Source of the DNA: Streptomyces sp. ISL-43
GTDB taxonomy: Bacteria; Actinomycetota; Actinomycetes; Streptomycetales; Streptomycetaceae
Reading direction: 5' to 3'
Assembly: GCF_018614195.1 (NCBI RefSeq)
Contig: NZ_JAGGOT010000052.1
Span: forward strand, 124,001 to 188,000
DNA length: 64,000 nt
The translations under genes and the position numbers were made by a program. The notes below the pieces were generated by a model that saw nothing but the letters and a program-made list of their open reading frames with translations, made no database searches and was not told the DNA's origin. Positions 19,606 to 28,287 of the stretch are shown piece after piece. Each line of letters starts with the position of its first letter. The stretch's first letter is position 1.

Positions 19606-20394
19606 TCAGGCCGGCCGCACCGCGACGCGGTCCAGTGCCGCCAGCAGCTCCGTCAGCTCCGGGATCTCCCCGTCCGCCTCGTGCGGGACCGCCAGCACCT
19701 CGCTCGGCTCCTCGTCCAGCAGGACGAAGGCCGCCCCGCCGGTACGGGCCACCAGTGACCATCCGGGCCCGTCCACGCGCAGCGTGCGCGCCTCCTCGCC
19801 CGCGAAGGACGACCGGACCCGGCCGGGCGGCGGCGCCGTCCGGGTGTACCCCAGCGCCTCCTTCAGCGCCCGTGCCAGCCCCGGGTGCGAGGCAGCGGCC
19901 GCCCCGCCGTCCGAGGCCACGCGCTCGCTCCAGTCCGCCCATTCCCGGGCGATCTGGTCGGCGCCCATCCTCCGCTGCACCGGCCCCCAGGCCTCGGCCG
20001 ACGGCGGCGCCAGCGGCACCCGCCCCGTACCGTCCGCGCCCTGCTCCGGATCGTGCGGCTCCGGGATGCCCGCCGTCGCCACCGCGAGCTCCAGCGGCCA
20101 GCCCGCCAGCGAGACCACGATGGACCGTTCGTCGGGGGACAGGTCGTACTCCATCCCGCAGTCCCACGAGGCGATGGCCATGGCCACGAGCGAGACGTCG
20201 TCGATCACGACCGTCCAGCGCGCGCCCTCCTCGTCCTGGCCGAGCACCAGGCCGTACCCGGCGGCCGCCGGCGGCACGCCGAGCAGCGAGCAGGCCTCGG
20301 GAAAGTCGTCTCCCAGGATGCTCGGGAACTGCGCGGGGGTCAGCAGTACGGCAGTCAGCACGTACAGCGAACCGCCGTCCTCCTCGTCGGACAC
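19606..20394 (-). CDS. Conserved hypothetical protein
   Basis: Protein of 262 residues I cannot assign to a named family. It is acidic, with no signal peptide or membrane segment. The first half (LYVLTAVLLTPAQFPSILG to VVIDDVSLVAMAIASWDCG) looks like a compact alpha/beta domain. The middle (residues 115-190) is Ala/Pro-rich and the end forms a small beta sheet, GWSLVARTGGAAFVLLDEEP. GTG 20394 with GGGAGG upstream is the best start. It is read in line with the TrmO-like gene. Likely a streptomycete-wide cytoplasmic protein. Confidence 0.7.
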   Translation of the reverse strand: MSDEEDGGSLYVLTAVLLTPAQFPSILGDDFPEACSLLGVPPAAAGYGLVLGQDEEGARWTVVIDDVSLVAMAIASWDCGMEYDLSPDERSIVVSLAGWPLELAVATAGIPEPHDPEQGADGTGRVPLAPPSAEAWGPVQRRMGADQIAREWADWSERVASDGGAAAASHPGLARALKEALGYTRTAPPPGRVRSSFAGEEARTLRVDGPGWSLVARTGGAAFVLLDEEPSEVLAVPHEADGEIPELTELLAALDRVAVRPA

Positions 20395-20471
20395 GTGGCC
20401 TCCCGGTCGTTCTCTCGTCGGCGCACCCTAACCAGCGGGTAACCGCCACGTCGAGGGCTCGCGGGAGGCGA

Positions 20472-20500
20472 TTTCCAAGCCCGCTACCTGCACGTAGAGT
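20472..20500 (+). promoter_or_regulatory. Candidate promoter of the MpaB-like gene
   Basis: TTTCCA at 20472-20477 and TAGAGT at 20495-20500 are separated by 17 bp. The -10 box matches the actinobacterial TANNNT pattern and lies 29 bp before the GTG at 20529, with AAAGGGA as ribosome site between. Confidence 0.4.
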
Positions 20501-20528
20501 TGGCACCCCGCCACAGAAAGGGACTCCG

Positions 20529-21443
20529 GTGCAGCGTTACGACCGGCTGAGGGAGATCCTCCGGCTCGATCCGGACAAGGACTTCCTCGCCATCTACCGG
20601 CTCACCGCCACCTACGAGTTCCCCTGGGACTTCGCCCGTGCCCTGGAACTCGCCCTCTTCCGGACCTACGCCGTCCCGAGCATCGGCCGGCTCCTCGCCG
20701 AGACCGCCGAGTTCACCGACCGCTCGCAGAAGCGCTACGACGACACCGCGCTGCTCCTCGACGCCGTCGTCGAGCACGGCTTCGAGTCCGACACCGCGCG
20801 CACCGCGATCCGCCGCGTCAACCAGATGCACCGCAGCTACGACATCACGAACGAGGACATGCGCTACGTCCTGTGCACGTTCGTGGTGATTCCCGCGCGC
20901 TGGATCGACGCCTACGGCTGGCGCTCCCTGACCCACCACGAGCGCCGCGCGTGCGCGAACTACTACGCCACCCTCGGCCGCCACCTGGGCATCACGGACG
21001 TTCCGGGCTCCTACGAGGAGTTCGAAACGGCCCTGGACGCCTACGAGGAAGCCCACTTCGGCTGGGACGAGGGCGGTCGCGCGGTCGCCGACGCCACCAT
21101 CGAGCTGATGGCCTCCTGGTACCCGGCGCGCCTGGCCCCCGCCGTCCGCCGAGGCAGTCTCGCCCTCCTCGACGAGCCGCTGCTGCGCGCCTTCCGCTAC
21201 GAAGCCCCGCGCCCCGGTGTCCTGCGGCTGGTCCGCGGAGCCCTGCGGCTGCGCGGCCGGGCGGTCCGGCTGCTGCCCCCGCGCCGGGCCCCGCAGTACG
21301 CCCGCCAGAACCCGGAGATCAAGGGCTACCCCGGTGGGTATGACGTGGGCGAGCTCGGCACGTTCCCCGTGCCCGGCTCGGGCGGGTGCCCCGTACCGCA
21401 TCCACGCCGCCCGGCCGAAGCGGAAGCTCAACCTCCGGCCTGA
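20529..21443 (+). CDS. Oxygenase MpaB-like (DUF2236) protein
   Basis: Protein of 304 residues resembling the latex-clearing-protein/MpaB group of histidine-rich, probably heme-dependent oxygenases. Seen: IYRLTATYEFPWDFARALELALFR at the N-terminus (read as YEFPWDFARALELALFR), HRSYDITNEDMRYVL with the family His, WRSLTHHERRACANYY, and a basic C-terminal region RRAPQYARQNPEIKGYPGG. No signal peptide. GTG 20529 has AAAGGGA six bases upstream. Reaction unknown. Divergent from the hypothetical gene at 19606-20394 across 134 bp. Confidence 0.78.
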   Translation: MQRYDRLREILRLDPDKDFLAIYRLTATYEFPWDFARALELALFRTYAVPSIGRLLAETAEFTDRSQKRYDDTALLLDAVVEHGFESDTARTAIRRVNQMHRSYDITNEDMRYVLCTFVVIPARWIDAYGWRSLTHHERRACANYYATLGRHLGITDVPGSYEEFETALDAYEEAHFGWDEGGRAVADATIELMASWYPARLAPAVRRGSLALLDEPLLRAFRYEAPRPGVLRLVRGALRLRGRAVRLLPPRRAPQYARQNPEIKGYPGGYDVGELGTFPVPGSGGCPVPHPRRPAEAEAQPPA

Positions 21444-21497
21444 TTCGGATCGACCCCGCGGGCCCCGGGCAAGGGGGCGACGTACGAGGTCGTTCCT

Positions 21498-22109
21498 TCA
21501 GGGGGTGCGGACGGCCAGCGCGAGGAACCGGGCGTCCTCGTCGGCGTAGGAGGTCATCCGCCAGCCCGAACCGGCCAGCAGCGGGCCGAGGTTGTGCTCG
21601 GCCCGCATGTCGTCCCCGGTCAGCTCGCGGCCGTGGCGCGCCGCCAGGGCCGCGCGCCCGATCGGGTGGAACAGCGCGAGCCGGCCGCCGGGGCGGACCA
21701 CGCGGGCGAGCTCGCGCAGGTTGGCCCCCGGGTCCGGCAGGTGCGCGATGAGACCGGCGGCGAAGACCGCGTCCAGCGCTGCGTCGCGCAGCGGCAGCCG
21801 CGCCACGTCCGCGAGCAGCAGCGCGCCCGCCGCACCCCGGCCGGCGTCCCGCGCGGAAGCCAGCATCTGCGGGGTGAGGTCCGCGCCGATCACGGTCCCC
21901 GACGGGCCCACGGCCGCGCGCAGCTCGGTCAGCGCCCGGCCGGTGCCGCAGCCCGCGTCGAGCACCCGGTCTCCGGGCCGCAGTCCGAACTCGGCCACCG
22001 CGGTCTCGAAGGCGGGCCCGTCCCCGGGGAACTTGCGGTCCCAGTCGGCCGCGCGGGCCCCGAAGAACTCCTGGACGCGGGTGTGATCCTGTGTGCGGTC
22101 TTCGCTCAT
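21498..22109 (-). CDS. Class I SAM-dependent methyltransferase
   Basis: Protein of 203 residues with a Rossmann methyltransferase fold: motif I RVLDAGCGTGRALTEL, acidic motif VIGADLTPQML, then LLLADVARLPLRDAALDAV and RVVRPGGRLALFHP. The N-terminal cap VQEFFGARAADWDRKFPGD is typical of the UbiE/Methyltransf_11 group. Substrate cannot be read from sequence. ATG 22109 (MSEDRTQ) is chosen because the longer frame upstream lies in the promoter region of the divergent MHYT gene. Confidence 0.85.
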   Translation of the reverse strand: MSEDRTQDHTRVQEFFGARAADWDRKFPGDGPAFETAVAEFGLRPGDRVLDAGCGTGRALTELRAAVGPSGTVIGADLTPQMLASARDAGRGAAGALLLADVARLPLRDAALDAVFAAGLIAHLPDPGANLRELARVVRPGGRLALFHPIGRAALAARHGRELTGDDMRAEHNLGPLLAGSGWRMTSYADEDARFLALAVRTP

Positions 22110-22240
22110 GCGCCCATGATCCCCCACCGGGGCACTGGCACATGCCTGCGGAACGTGTGCAAGGTGGTACGCGGGGTGATCGGAGATGAACGTATCTCTG
22201 TCATATTCCAGCAGTTCCAGTGGCTTTCGAAATGCTTCCC

Positions 22241-22268
22241 TTGTTCGCGCCCTCACCCGGACTAGCGT
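22241..22268 (+). promoter_or_regulatory. Candidate promoter of the MHYT gene
   Basis: TTGTTC at 22241-22246 and TAGCGT at 22263-22268 are separated by 16 bp. The -10 box is only 3 bp from the GTG at 22272 and 9 bp from the ATG at 22278. The transcript would therefore start between or at these codons and have little or no leader. Confidence 0.45.
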
Positions 22269-22271
22269 CCC

Positions 22272-23099
22272 GTGGCCATGGGACACCTGGACCACGCCGC
22301 CTATGGCTGGCTTACACCCGCGCTGTCATACGTGATGGCTTCGATCGGCGCCGCCCTCGGGCTGCGCTGCACCGTCCGCGCACTCGCCGCCACCAACGGA
22401 GCCTCCCGCCGCAACTGGCTCCTCACGGCGGCCTCGGCCATCGGGACCGGGATCTGGACGATGCACTTCGTCGCGATGCTCGGCTTCCACGTCACCGGGA
22501 CCGAGATCCACTACAACGTGCCGCTGACCATCCTCAGTCTCCTCGTCGCCATGATCGTCGTCGGCGCCGGAGTGTTCGCCGTCGGCTACGGCAAGGACCG
22601 CGGCCGGGCCCTGGTCCTCGGCGGCCTCACCACCGGCCTCGGCGTCGCCAGCATGCACTACCTGGGCATGGCCGCCCTGCGCCTGCACGGCTCGGTCTCC
22701 TACGAGCCGTTGACGGTCGGGCTCTCCATCGCCATCGCCGTGGTCGCCGCCACCGCGGCCCTGTGGGCGGCGCTCAACATCAAGTCCCCGCTCGCCGTCG
22801 CCGTCGCCTCGCTCGTCATGGGCGCCGCCGTCAGCAGCATGCACTACACCGGAATGCTCGCCGTCGCCGTGAACGTCGTCCCCTCGGACGAAGCGCTGCC
22901 GGGCGCGACCGCCATGCAGTTCATCTTCCCGCTCGCCGTCGGCCTCGGCTCCTACCTCTTCATCACCTCCGCGTTCGTCGCGCTCTCCCCGACCGCCGAC
23001 GAACGGGCGGCTTCCGCCGCCGCCTCGGCCGACCGGCGCCTGGGGGAGCGGGGCGGGGCGGGCCCGGCCACCGCCTCCGCACCGGCCCCGATCCGCTGA
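22272..23099 (+). CDS. MHYT-domain integral membrane sensor
   Basis: Protein of 275 residues with seven likely membrane segments and three repeats of the MHYT unit. Seen: WTMHFVAMLGF, ASMHYLGMAALRL and SSMHYTGMLAVAV, in each of which Met, His and a third residue are proposed to bind copper and sense O2, CO or NO. In other bacteria MHYT is fused to GGDEF/EAL or kinase domains; here it stands alone with a 35-residue Ala-rich cytoplasmic tail. GTG 22272 and ATG 22278 are both possible. No Shine-Dalgarno precedes them. Confidence 0.88.
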   Translation: MAMGHLDHAAYGWLTPALSYVMASIGAALGLRCTVRALAATNGASRRNWLLTAASAIGTGIWTMHFVAMLGFHVTGTEIHYNVPLTILSLLVAMIVVGAGVFAVGYGKDRGRALVLGGLTTGLGVASMHYLGMAALRLHGSVSYEPLTVGLSIAIAVVAATAALWAALNIKSPLAVAVASLVMGAAVSSMHYTGMLAVAVNVVPSDEALPGATAMQFIFPLAVGLGSYLFITSAFVALSPTADERAASAAASADRRLGERGGAGPATASAPAPIR

Positions 23100-23211
23100 G
23101 GCCGCGCGGTCCGCAGACCGCGCCGTCCCGTCGCGGCCGCCGCCGTCACCCCGCACTTCCACGTATGCCGCCACCGTCACGTACGTACGCACCGCCCGGA
23201 ACGAGGAGCCC

Positions 23212-25893
23212 ATGCGCAGACCCCGCAGAACACCGCAAGCAGCGGCGCCGCGGCCGCCCGCGCCCGCGGACGGCCGCGGCAAGGGGACGGGTCGCCGGGC
23301 GCACGCCGGACCGCCCGCCGAGGAGCCGGCGCACCACGAGAACCCCGGCGCCCCGCCGGGGACGCCGGCCGCCACGGGCGCCGGCGCCGGCGGGCCGAGG
23401 CTGCGGCTGCGCCCCGCCACCGTCCGCGCGAAGATCGTCTCGCTGCTGATGGTGCCGGTGGTCTCCCTGCTCGCCCTCTGGGCCTTCGCCACCGTCGACG
23501 CGGCCCAGGACATCGCCCGCCTCGGCCGCGCCCAGCAGGTCGACCGGGAACTGCGGGCCCCGGTCGCCGCCGCCGTCACCCAGCTGCAGGCCGAACGGCG
23601 CACGGTCGTACGGCTGCTGGCCGACCCCGCCGCCGGTCAGGCGGCGGCAGTCCAGGCCCCCGGGCAGGCCGAAGCCCTCGATCAGCAGGCGCGCCGCACC
23701 GACACCGCCGTACGGGCGCTGCGGCTCGGAGACCGCAACACCGTCGCCGACTCCGGCGACTACCGCAGCGACATCGTCGTGCGGCTGCGCGCCTTCGTCG
23801 CCGCCGCCGAGGGGCTCGGCCCGCTGCGCGCGGACGTCGCCGGGCGTCGCGCGACCCCCGAGGCCGCCTACGAGACGTACACCCGGGTGATCGATTCCGC
23901 GTTGGAGTTCGGCGGCGCCCTCTCCGGCGGCGGCGAGGACGCCGAACTCGGCCCCGACGCCCGGGTCCTGCTGGAATTCGCGCGAGCCGGTGAGCAGCTC
24001 TCCCGGGAGGACGCGCTGCTGACGGTCCCGGGCCCGCGCACCGGCGAATCGCTTCGCCGCCTGGCCGGAGCGGTCGAGACCCGCCGGGCCCTGACCGACT
24101 CCGCCGCCCGGGACCTGCCCGCCGCACAGCAGGGCGCCTGGCAGGCGGTGGCCAAGAGCGCCGTCTACGCCGAGCTCACCGGGGCCGAGGAACGGGCACT
24201 GTCCGCCGCCGGCGGGGGACCCGCCGAGGCCGCCGCCGCGAAGGACACCCGCGCCGCCGGCGCGCCCCCCGGCTGGGAGGCGGCGTACACCTCCGTCGCC
24301 GCCTCGATGCGCGACATCGAGAACGCCGCCCACGCCGAGGCCGCCGACCGCGCCGACCCCTTCGGCGCGGGCGCGCTCAGCCCCGCCGGAGCCGCCGTCG
24401 TCCTGGGCTTGGCCGCCGTGGCCGCCTCGCTCGTCATCTCGGTGCGCATCGGCCGGGCCCTGGTCGTCGAGCTGGTCTCGCTGCGCAATACCGCACTGGA
24501 GATCGCGCACCGCGAACTCCCGCGGGCCATGGACCGGTTGCGGGCCGGCCAGGACATCGACGTGTCCGCGGAGACCCCGCGCGGCCCGGCCGCCGAGGAC
24601 GAGATCGCCCAGGTCGGAGAGGCGCTGGCCACCGTCCACCGGGCCGCGCTCAGCGCCGCCGTCGAACGCGCCGAGCTGGCCAGCGGCGTGAGCGGAGTCT
24701 TCGTCAACCTCGCCCGGCGCAGCCAGGTCCTGGTGCACAAGCAGCTCACCCTGCTCGACTCGATGGAGCGGCGGGCCGACGATCCGAACGAACTCGGCGA
24801 CCTCTTCCGCCTCGACCACCTCACCACCCGGATGCGGCGGCACGCGGAAAGCCTGATCATCCTGTCGGGTGCGGCCCCGGGCCGCGCCTGGCGGACGCCG
24901 ATCCCGCTGACGAACGTCGTACGGGCCGCCGTCTCCGAGATCGAGGACTACCCGCGCGTCGAGGTCCGCCAGCTCGCCGAGGCCGCCGTCATCGGCGGCG
25001 CCGTCGCCGACCTCACCCACCTGCTCGCCGAACTGATCGAGAACGCCACCCAGTTCTCCCCGCCCCACACCAAGGTCCGCGTCAGCGGTGAACCCGTCGG
25101 CGCCGGCTACGTCCTGGAGGTGGAGGACCGCGGGCTCGGCATGGGCCGCGAGTCCCTCGACGAGGCCAACCGGCGCATCGAGCAGTCCGAGGCGCTCGAC
25201 CTCTTCGACAGCGACCGGCTCGGGCTCTTCGTGGTCAGCCGGCTCTCCGCCCGGCACGGTGTGAAGGTGCACCTGCGGATGTCACCGTACGGCGGTACCA
25301 CCGCCGTGGTGCTGCTCCCGAACTCCCTGCTCCAGGGCGCCATCACGGCCGCCGCCCCGCAGCCGGCCCAGCACCGGTCCCCGGCGCCGGAGGCGGAACA
25401 GGCTCTGGAAACGCAGGCCCCGGCGCGGTCCGCGGCCATGAGCGTCGTACGGGACGACCTGCGCGGGACCCCGGCCCAGGAGCGGTACCCGGCGCGGGAG
25501 GAGCCACGCCCCGCCGCCCCGGTGGCCTCGCTCCGGCCGCGCGGATCCGGCGGCGGGGTTCCCCGTACGCCCGTCCCGGCGGTGGCGCCCGTACCGGTGG
25601 CGCCCGTACCGGTGGCGGCAGCGCCGGGAGGCTCGTCCGGCCCGCCCGGCTCCGTCACCGAACTACCGCGCCGGGTCCGGCAGGCGAGCCTCGTCCCGCA
25701 GCTGCGCGAGGCCCCCGCCCCCAAGGCCCCCGCCGGTGTGCGGGGGTCCGAGGACCCGCCCGGGCGCAGCCCCGAGCAGGCGCGGGACCGGATGGCGGCG
25801 TACCGGGCGGGCTGGGTGCGCGGCACCCGGGCGGGCGCCCACGAGAACTCCCCTCACGCAGGCAGTGAAGGCGAAGGCGAAGGAGAACGGTGA
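23212..25893 (+). CDS. cvnA: CvnA: conservon sensor histidine-kinase-like protein
   Basis: Membrane protein of 893 residues. A Pro/Gly-rich cytoplasmic N-terminus precedes TM1 (VSLLMVPVVSLLALWAFATV, about residues 78-97). An extracellular helical nitrate/nitrite-sensing-like domain follows to about 385. TM2 is at about 393-412 (AAVVLGLAAVAASLVISV), then a HAMP-like linker and an HATPase domain with LIENATQFSPP and GLGMGRESL. The tail (700-893) is disordered and Pro/Ala-rich with VAPVPVAPVPV repeats. First gene of a cvnABCD conservon, a prokaryotic analogue of receptor plus G-protein systems. GAGGAG precedes ATG 23212. The 3' end overlaps cvnB by 4 bp. Confidence 0.93.
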   Translation: MRRPRRTPQAAAPRPPAPADGRGKGTGRRAHAGPPAEEPAHHENPGAPPGTPAATGAGAGGPRLRLRPATVRAKIVSLLMVPVVSLLALWAFATVDAAQDIARLGRAQQVDRELRAPVAAAVTQLQAERRTVVRLLADPAAGQAAAVQAPGQAEALDQQARRTDTAVRALRLGDRNTVADSGDYRSDIVVRLRAFVAAAEGLGPLRADVAGRRATPEAAYETYTRVIDSALEFGGALSGGGEDAELGPDARVLLEFARAGEQLSREDALLTVPGPRTGESLRRLAGAVETRRALTDSAARDLPAAQQGAWQAVAKSAVYAELTGAEERALSAAGGGPAEAAAAKDTRAAGAPPGWEAAYTSVAASMRDIENAAHAEAADRADPFGAGALSPAGAAVVLGLAAVAASLVISVRIGRALVVELVSLRNTALEIAHRELPRAMDRLRAGQDIDVSAETPRGPAAEDEIAQVGEALATVHRAALSAAVERAELASGVSGVFVNLARRSQVLVHKQLTLLDSMERRADDPNELGDLFRLDHLTTRMRRHAESLIILSGAAPGRAWRTPIPLTNVVRAAVSEIEDYPRVEVRQLAEAAVIGGAVADLTHLLAELIENATQFSPPHTKVRVSGEPVGAGYVLEVEDRGLGMGRESLDEANRRIEQSEALDLFDSDRLGLFVVSRLSARHGVKVHLRMSPYGGTTAVVLLPNSLLQGAITAAAPQPAQHRSPAPEAEQALETQAPARSAAMSVVRDDLRGTPAQERYPAREEPRPAAPVASLRPRGSGGGVPRTPVPAVAPVPVAPVPVAAAPGGSSGPPGSVTELPRRVRQASLVPQLREAPAPKAPAGVRGSEDPPGRSPEQARDRMAAYRAGWVRGTRAGAHENSPHAGSEGEGEGER

Positions 25894-26336
25894 TGATCGA
25901 GCATCAGAGGATCGACCTCGACGGCGTCCGCAGGTCCGGCGAGCTGGACTGGCTGCTGGACGACCTCGTGGTCCGCGTCCGCGAGGTCCGGCACGCGGTG
26001 GTCCTGTCCAACGACGGCCTGGCGGTGGGCGCCTCCAGCGCGCTCAGCCGCGAGGACGCCGAACACCTGGCGGCCGTGGCCTCCGGGTTCCACAGCCTGG
26101 CCAAGGGCGCGGGCCGGCACTTCCACGCCGGGGGCGTGCGCCAGACGATGGTGGAGATGGACGAGGGCTTCCTCTTCGTGGCCGCCGCCGGTGACGGATC
26201 CTGCCTGGCCGTGCTCAGCGGTGCCGGAGCCGACATGGGGCTGATCGCCTACGAGATGGCCCGGCTGGTCAAGCGCGTCGGCGAGCACCTGTACACCCCG
26301 CCCAGGTTCGCGGCACGCCCGCCGGCCGCCGGTTGA
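25890..26336 (+). CDS. cvnB: CvnB: roadblock/LC7 domain protein
   Basis: Protein of 148 residues with a roadblock/LC7 fold: LDWLLDDLVVRVREVRHAVVLSNDGL, given here as LDWLLDDLVVRV and VRHAVVLSNDGL, then AEHLAAVASGFHSLAKG and GFLFVAAAGDGSCLAVLS. In other bacteria roadblock proteins regulate small GTPases, matching its partner CvnD. Start ATG overlaps the cvnA stop (ATGA), and the stop overlaps the start region of cvnC, so all four genes are translationally coupled. A 132-residue close paralogue lies at 27793-28191. Confidence 0.93.
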   Translation: MMIEHQRIDLDGVRRSGELDWLLDDLVVRVREVRHAVVLSNDGLAVGASSALSREDAEHLAAVASGFHSLAKGAGRHFHAGGVRQTMVEMDEGFLFVAAAGDGSCLAVLSGAGADMGLIAYEMARLVKRVGEHLYTPPRFAARPPAAG

Positions 26337-26353
26337 GGGCGGCGGCCTTGAGC

Positions 26354-26734
26354 ATGAACGGCCAGTGGTACGACGCCGACGCGGGCCCGCTCGTCCGTCC
26401 TTACGCCATGACGGGCGGGCGTACGAAGCCGGGACCCCACGGAGTCCGCTTCGATCTCATCGCGCTGGTCGCCGTGGACCCGGCGGGGACGGACGAGGCG
26501 GCCGAGTCGCTGCTGGGCCCCGAACACCGGGCACTGCTCGGCCTGTGCCGCGACGAGACCCAGTCGGTGGCGGAGCTCGCGGCGGACGCGGACCTGCCCG
26601 TGGGTGTGGTGCGGGTGCTGCTGGGGGACCTGCTGGAGGCCGGGCACGTCAAGGTCAGCCGGCCGGTGCCGCCCGCGCAGCTGCCGGACGAGCGGATTCT
26701 GCGTGAAGTCATCGAGGGATTGCGAGCGCTGTGA
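26354..26734 (+). CDS. cvnC: CvnC: DUF742 protein
   Basis: Protein of 126 residues with a DUF742 domain. The N-terminal GPLVRPYAMTGGRT signature is followed by FDLIALVA and a winged-helix-like segment (LLGLCRDETQSVAELAADAD, LLGDLLEAGHVKV), ending LREVIEGLRAL. Third gene of the conservon; partner of the roadblock and GTPase proteins. A TTG at 26333 would couple directly to the cvnB stop, but ATG 26354 gives the family-typical N-terminus. Its stop overlaps the GTG of cvnD. Confidence 0.92.
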   Translation: MNGQWYDADAGPLVRPYAMTGGRTKPGPHGVRFDLIALVAVDPAGTDEAAESLLGPEHRALLGLCRDETQSVAELAADADLPVGVVRVLLGDLLEAGHVKVSRPVPPAQLPDERILREVIEGLRAL

Positions 26735-27372
26735 TGGGACTGCACGACAACGGGCCGGCGCCGGCCGACGAGGGCGGAGAGGAACTGGCCGCGCTCGCGC
26801 TGAAGATACTCGTGGCGGGCGGCTTCGGCGTGGGCAAGACCACCCTGGTCGGCGCGGTCAGCGAGATCCGGCCGCTGCGGACGGAGGAACTGCTCAGCGA
26901 GGCCGGGGAACTGGTCGACGACACGGGCGGGGTCGACAAGAAGACGACGACGACCGTGGCCATGGACTTCGGGCGGATCACCATCCGGTCGGGGTTGTCG
27001 CTGTACCTGTTCGGGACGCCGGGGCAGGACCGGTTCTGGTTCCTGTGGGACGAGCTGTCGCAGGGCGCGCTGGGCGCGGTGGTGCTCGCCGACACGCGGC
27101 GGCTGGAGGACTGCTTCCCGGCGGTGGACTACTTCGAGCACCGGCGGATCCCCTTCGTGGTGGCCGTGAACTGCTTCACCACCGCGAGGCGGTACGGGGC
27201 CCACGAGGTGTCGCGGGCGCTGGACCTGGACCAGGGGACGCCGGTGGTGCTGTGCGACGCGCGGGACAAGGATTCGGGGAAGGAAGTGCTCATCCGGCTG
27301 GTGGAGTACGCGGGCCGGGTGCACACGGCGCGGCTGCTGGACTCGGTGGAGCCGCAGGCCGATTCCGTGTGA
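26731..27372 (+). CDS. cvnD: CvnD: small Ras-like GTP-binding protein
   Basis: GTPase of 213 residues of the conservon type. P-loop GGFGVGKTTL at about residues 30-39, switch region DKKTTTTVAMDFG, and LYLFGTPGQDRFWFLWDELS in the DxxG position. VVAVNCF stands where NKxD is normally found, so the base-recognition motif is weakened, as in other CvnD proteins. It closes the cvnABCD operon. GTG 26731 overlaps the cvnC stop (GTGA). A truncated oxidoreductase gene abuts it convergently. Confidence 0.93.
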   Translation: MMGLHDNGPAPADEGGEELAALALKILVAGGFGVGKTTLVGAVSEIRPLRTEELLSEAGELVDDTGGVDKKTTTTVAMDFGRITIRSGLSLYLFGTPGQDRFWFLWDELSQGALGAVVLADTRRLEDCFPAVDYFEHRRIPFVVAVNCFTTARRYGAHEVSRALDLDQGTPVVLCDARDKDSGKEVLIRLVEYAGRVHTARLLDSVEPQADSV

Positions 27373-27686
27373 ACCGGCCTGCGGGACCCGCTCGGTCGGT
27401 GATGCCGAGCGCCGAGACCACCGATCTCGGCGCGGCCGCGGAGGATGAGGTGAGAGAAGGGCGGCCGGTCGTCGTCCACGCAGAGCGCGACCCGGCCGTC
27501 GCGGGCCAGATTGCGCCCCTTGACGGTGTCCTTCCCGGTGTTGAACACGAAGGAATCACCGTCGAGAACGAACCGGATGGGAGCGATGTGGGGGCTTCCG
27601 TCCTCTCGGACGGTGGAGAGCTTTCCGGTGCGGGTGGCACGGGAGACGGACTCCCGCCATTCCTCTTGAGTCATCTTCTTCACCAT
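27129..27686 (-). pseudogene. Truncated PPOX-class F420-dependent oxidoreductase
   Basis: The first 88 codons from ATG 27686 look like a flavin/F420-dependent PPOX-class enzyme: TRTGKLSTVREDGSPHIAPI, FVFNTGKDTVKGRNLARDGR, then CVDDDRPPFSHLILRGRAEI. At about 27423 the similarity stops abruptly. The open frame runs on to 27129 only as antisense of the cvnD 3' end. The usual C-terminal 50-60 residues (barrel closure) are missing. Probably a remnant left by a deletion or rearrangement that joined it to the conservon. It could still be translated as a chimera of about 185 residues, but function is doubtful. Confidence 0.65.
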
Positions 27687-27792
27687 GGGCCCGTCCTCCT
27701 TGCCGGAAAGCCCCTGGTGGGGAAGGCTGGCGGCACGAGTACGCGGGGTGGGGCGCGGCCGTGTCGGCCGCGTCGACGGGGAGGGACTTGAT

Positions 27793-28191
27793 ATGGCGCT
27801 GGACAAGCAGCTCGACTGGCTGCTGGACGATTTGACGCGGCGGGTGCAGCAGGTCCGGCACGCGGTGGTGCTCTCCAACGACGGCCTGGTGACGGGGGCG
27901 AGCGCGGGCCTGGCGCGGGAGGACGCGGAGCACCTGGCGGCCGTCGCGGCGGGGCTGCAGAGTCTTGCGAAGGGGTCGGGGCGGCACTTCCGGGCGGGTG
28001 AGGTGCGCCAGACGATGGTCGAGTACGACGAGGGGGTCCTCTTCGTCATGGCGGCCGGCGCGGGCAGCTGTCTGTGCGTGCTGAGCGCCGCCGAGGCCGA
28101 CATCGGGCACGTGGCGTACGAGATGACCCTGCTCGTGAACCGGGTGGGCGAGCACCTGGGTGTCGCGGAGCGGCGGATCACAGGCGGCTGA
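27793..28191 (+). CDS. Solo roadblock/LC7 protein (second CvnB)
   Basis: Protein of 132 residues, clearly homologous to the CvnB 1.9 kb upstream: QLDWLLDDLTRRVQQVRHAV, VVLSNDGLVTGASAGLARED, FRAGEVRQTMVEYDEGVLF. It has no CvnA, C or D partners; the next gene is DUF6397. It may substitute for or modulate CvnB of the neighbouring conservon, or be the survivor of a second conservon. ATG 27793 has GAGGGACTT upstream; an in-frame ATG at 27685 would add an unconserved Arg/Gly-rich leader. Confidence 0.88.
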   Translation: MALDKQLDWLLDDLTRRVQQVRHAVVLSNDGLVTGASAGLAREDAEHLAAVAAGLQSLAKGSGRHFRAGEVRQTMVEYDEGVLFVMAAGAGSCLCVLSAAEADIGHVAYEMTLLVNRVGEHLGVAERRITGG

Positions 28192-28287
28192 CCTGGGATT
28201 CCATGGTTGTCCACAGGCCCCGCGCGATGCCGTCGCTCTCGGTTACGGTCTTCACACACAGTAATCACTTCTGGTGGGGAGAGCGTG

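Noticed and set aside
27129..27422. C-terminal half of the PPOX frame as genuine protein
   Set aside because: It is antisense to conserved cvnD sequence and to its downstream spacer and has no similarity to PPOX C-termini.
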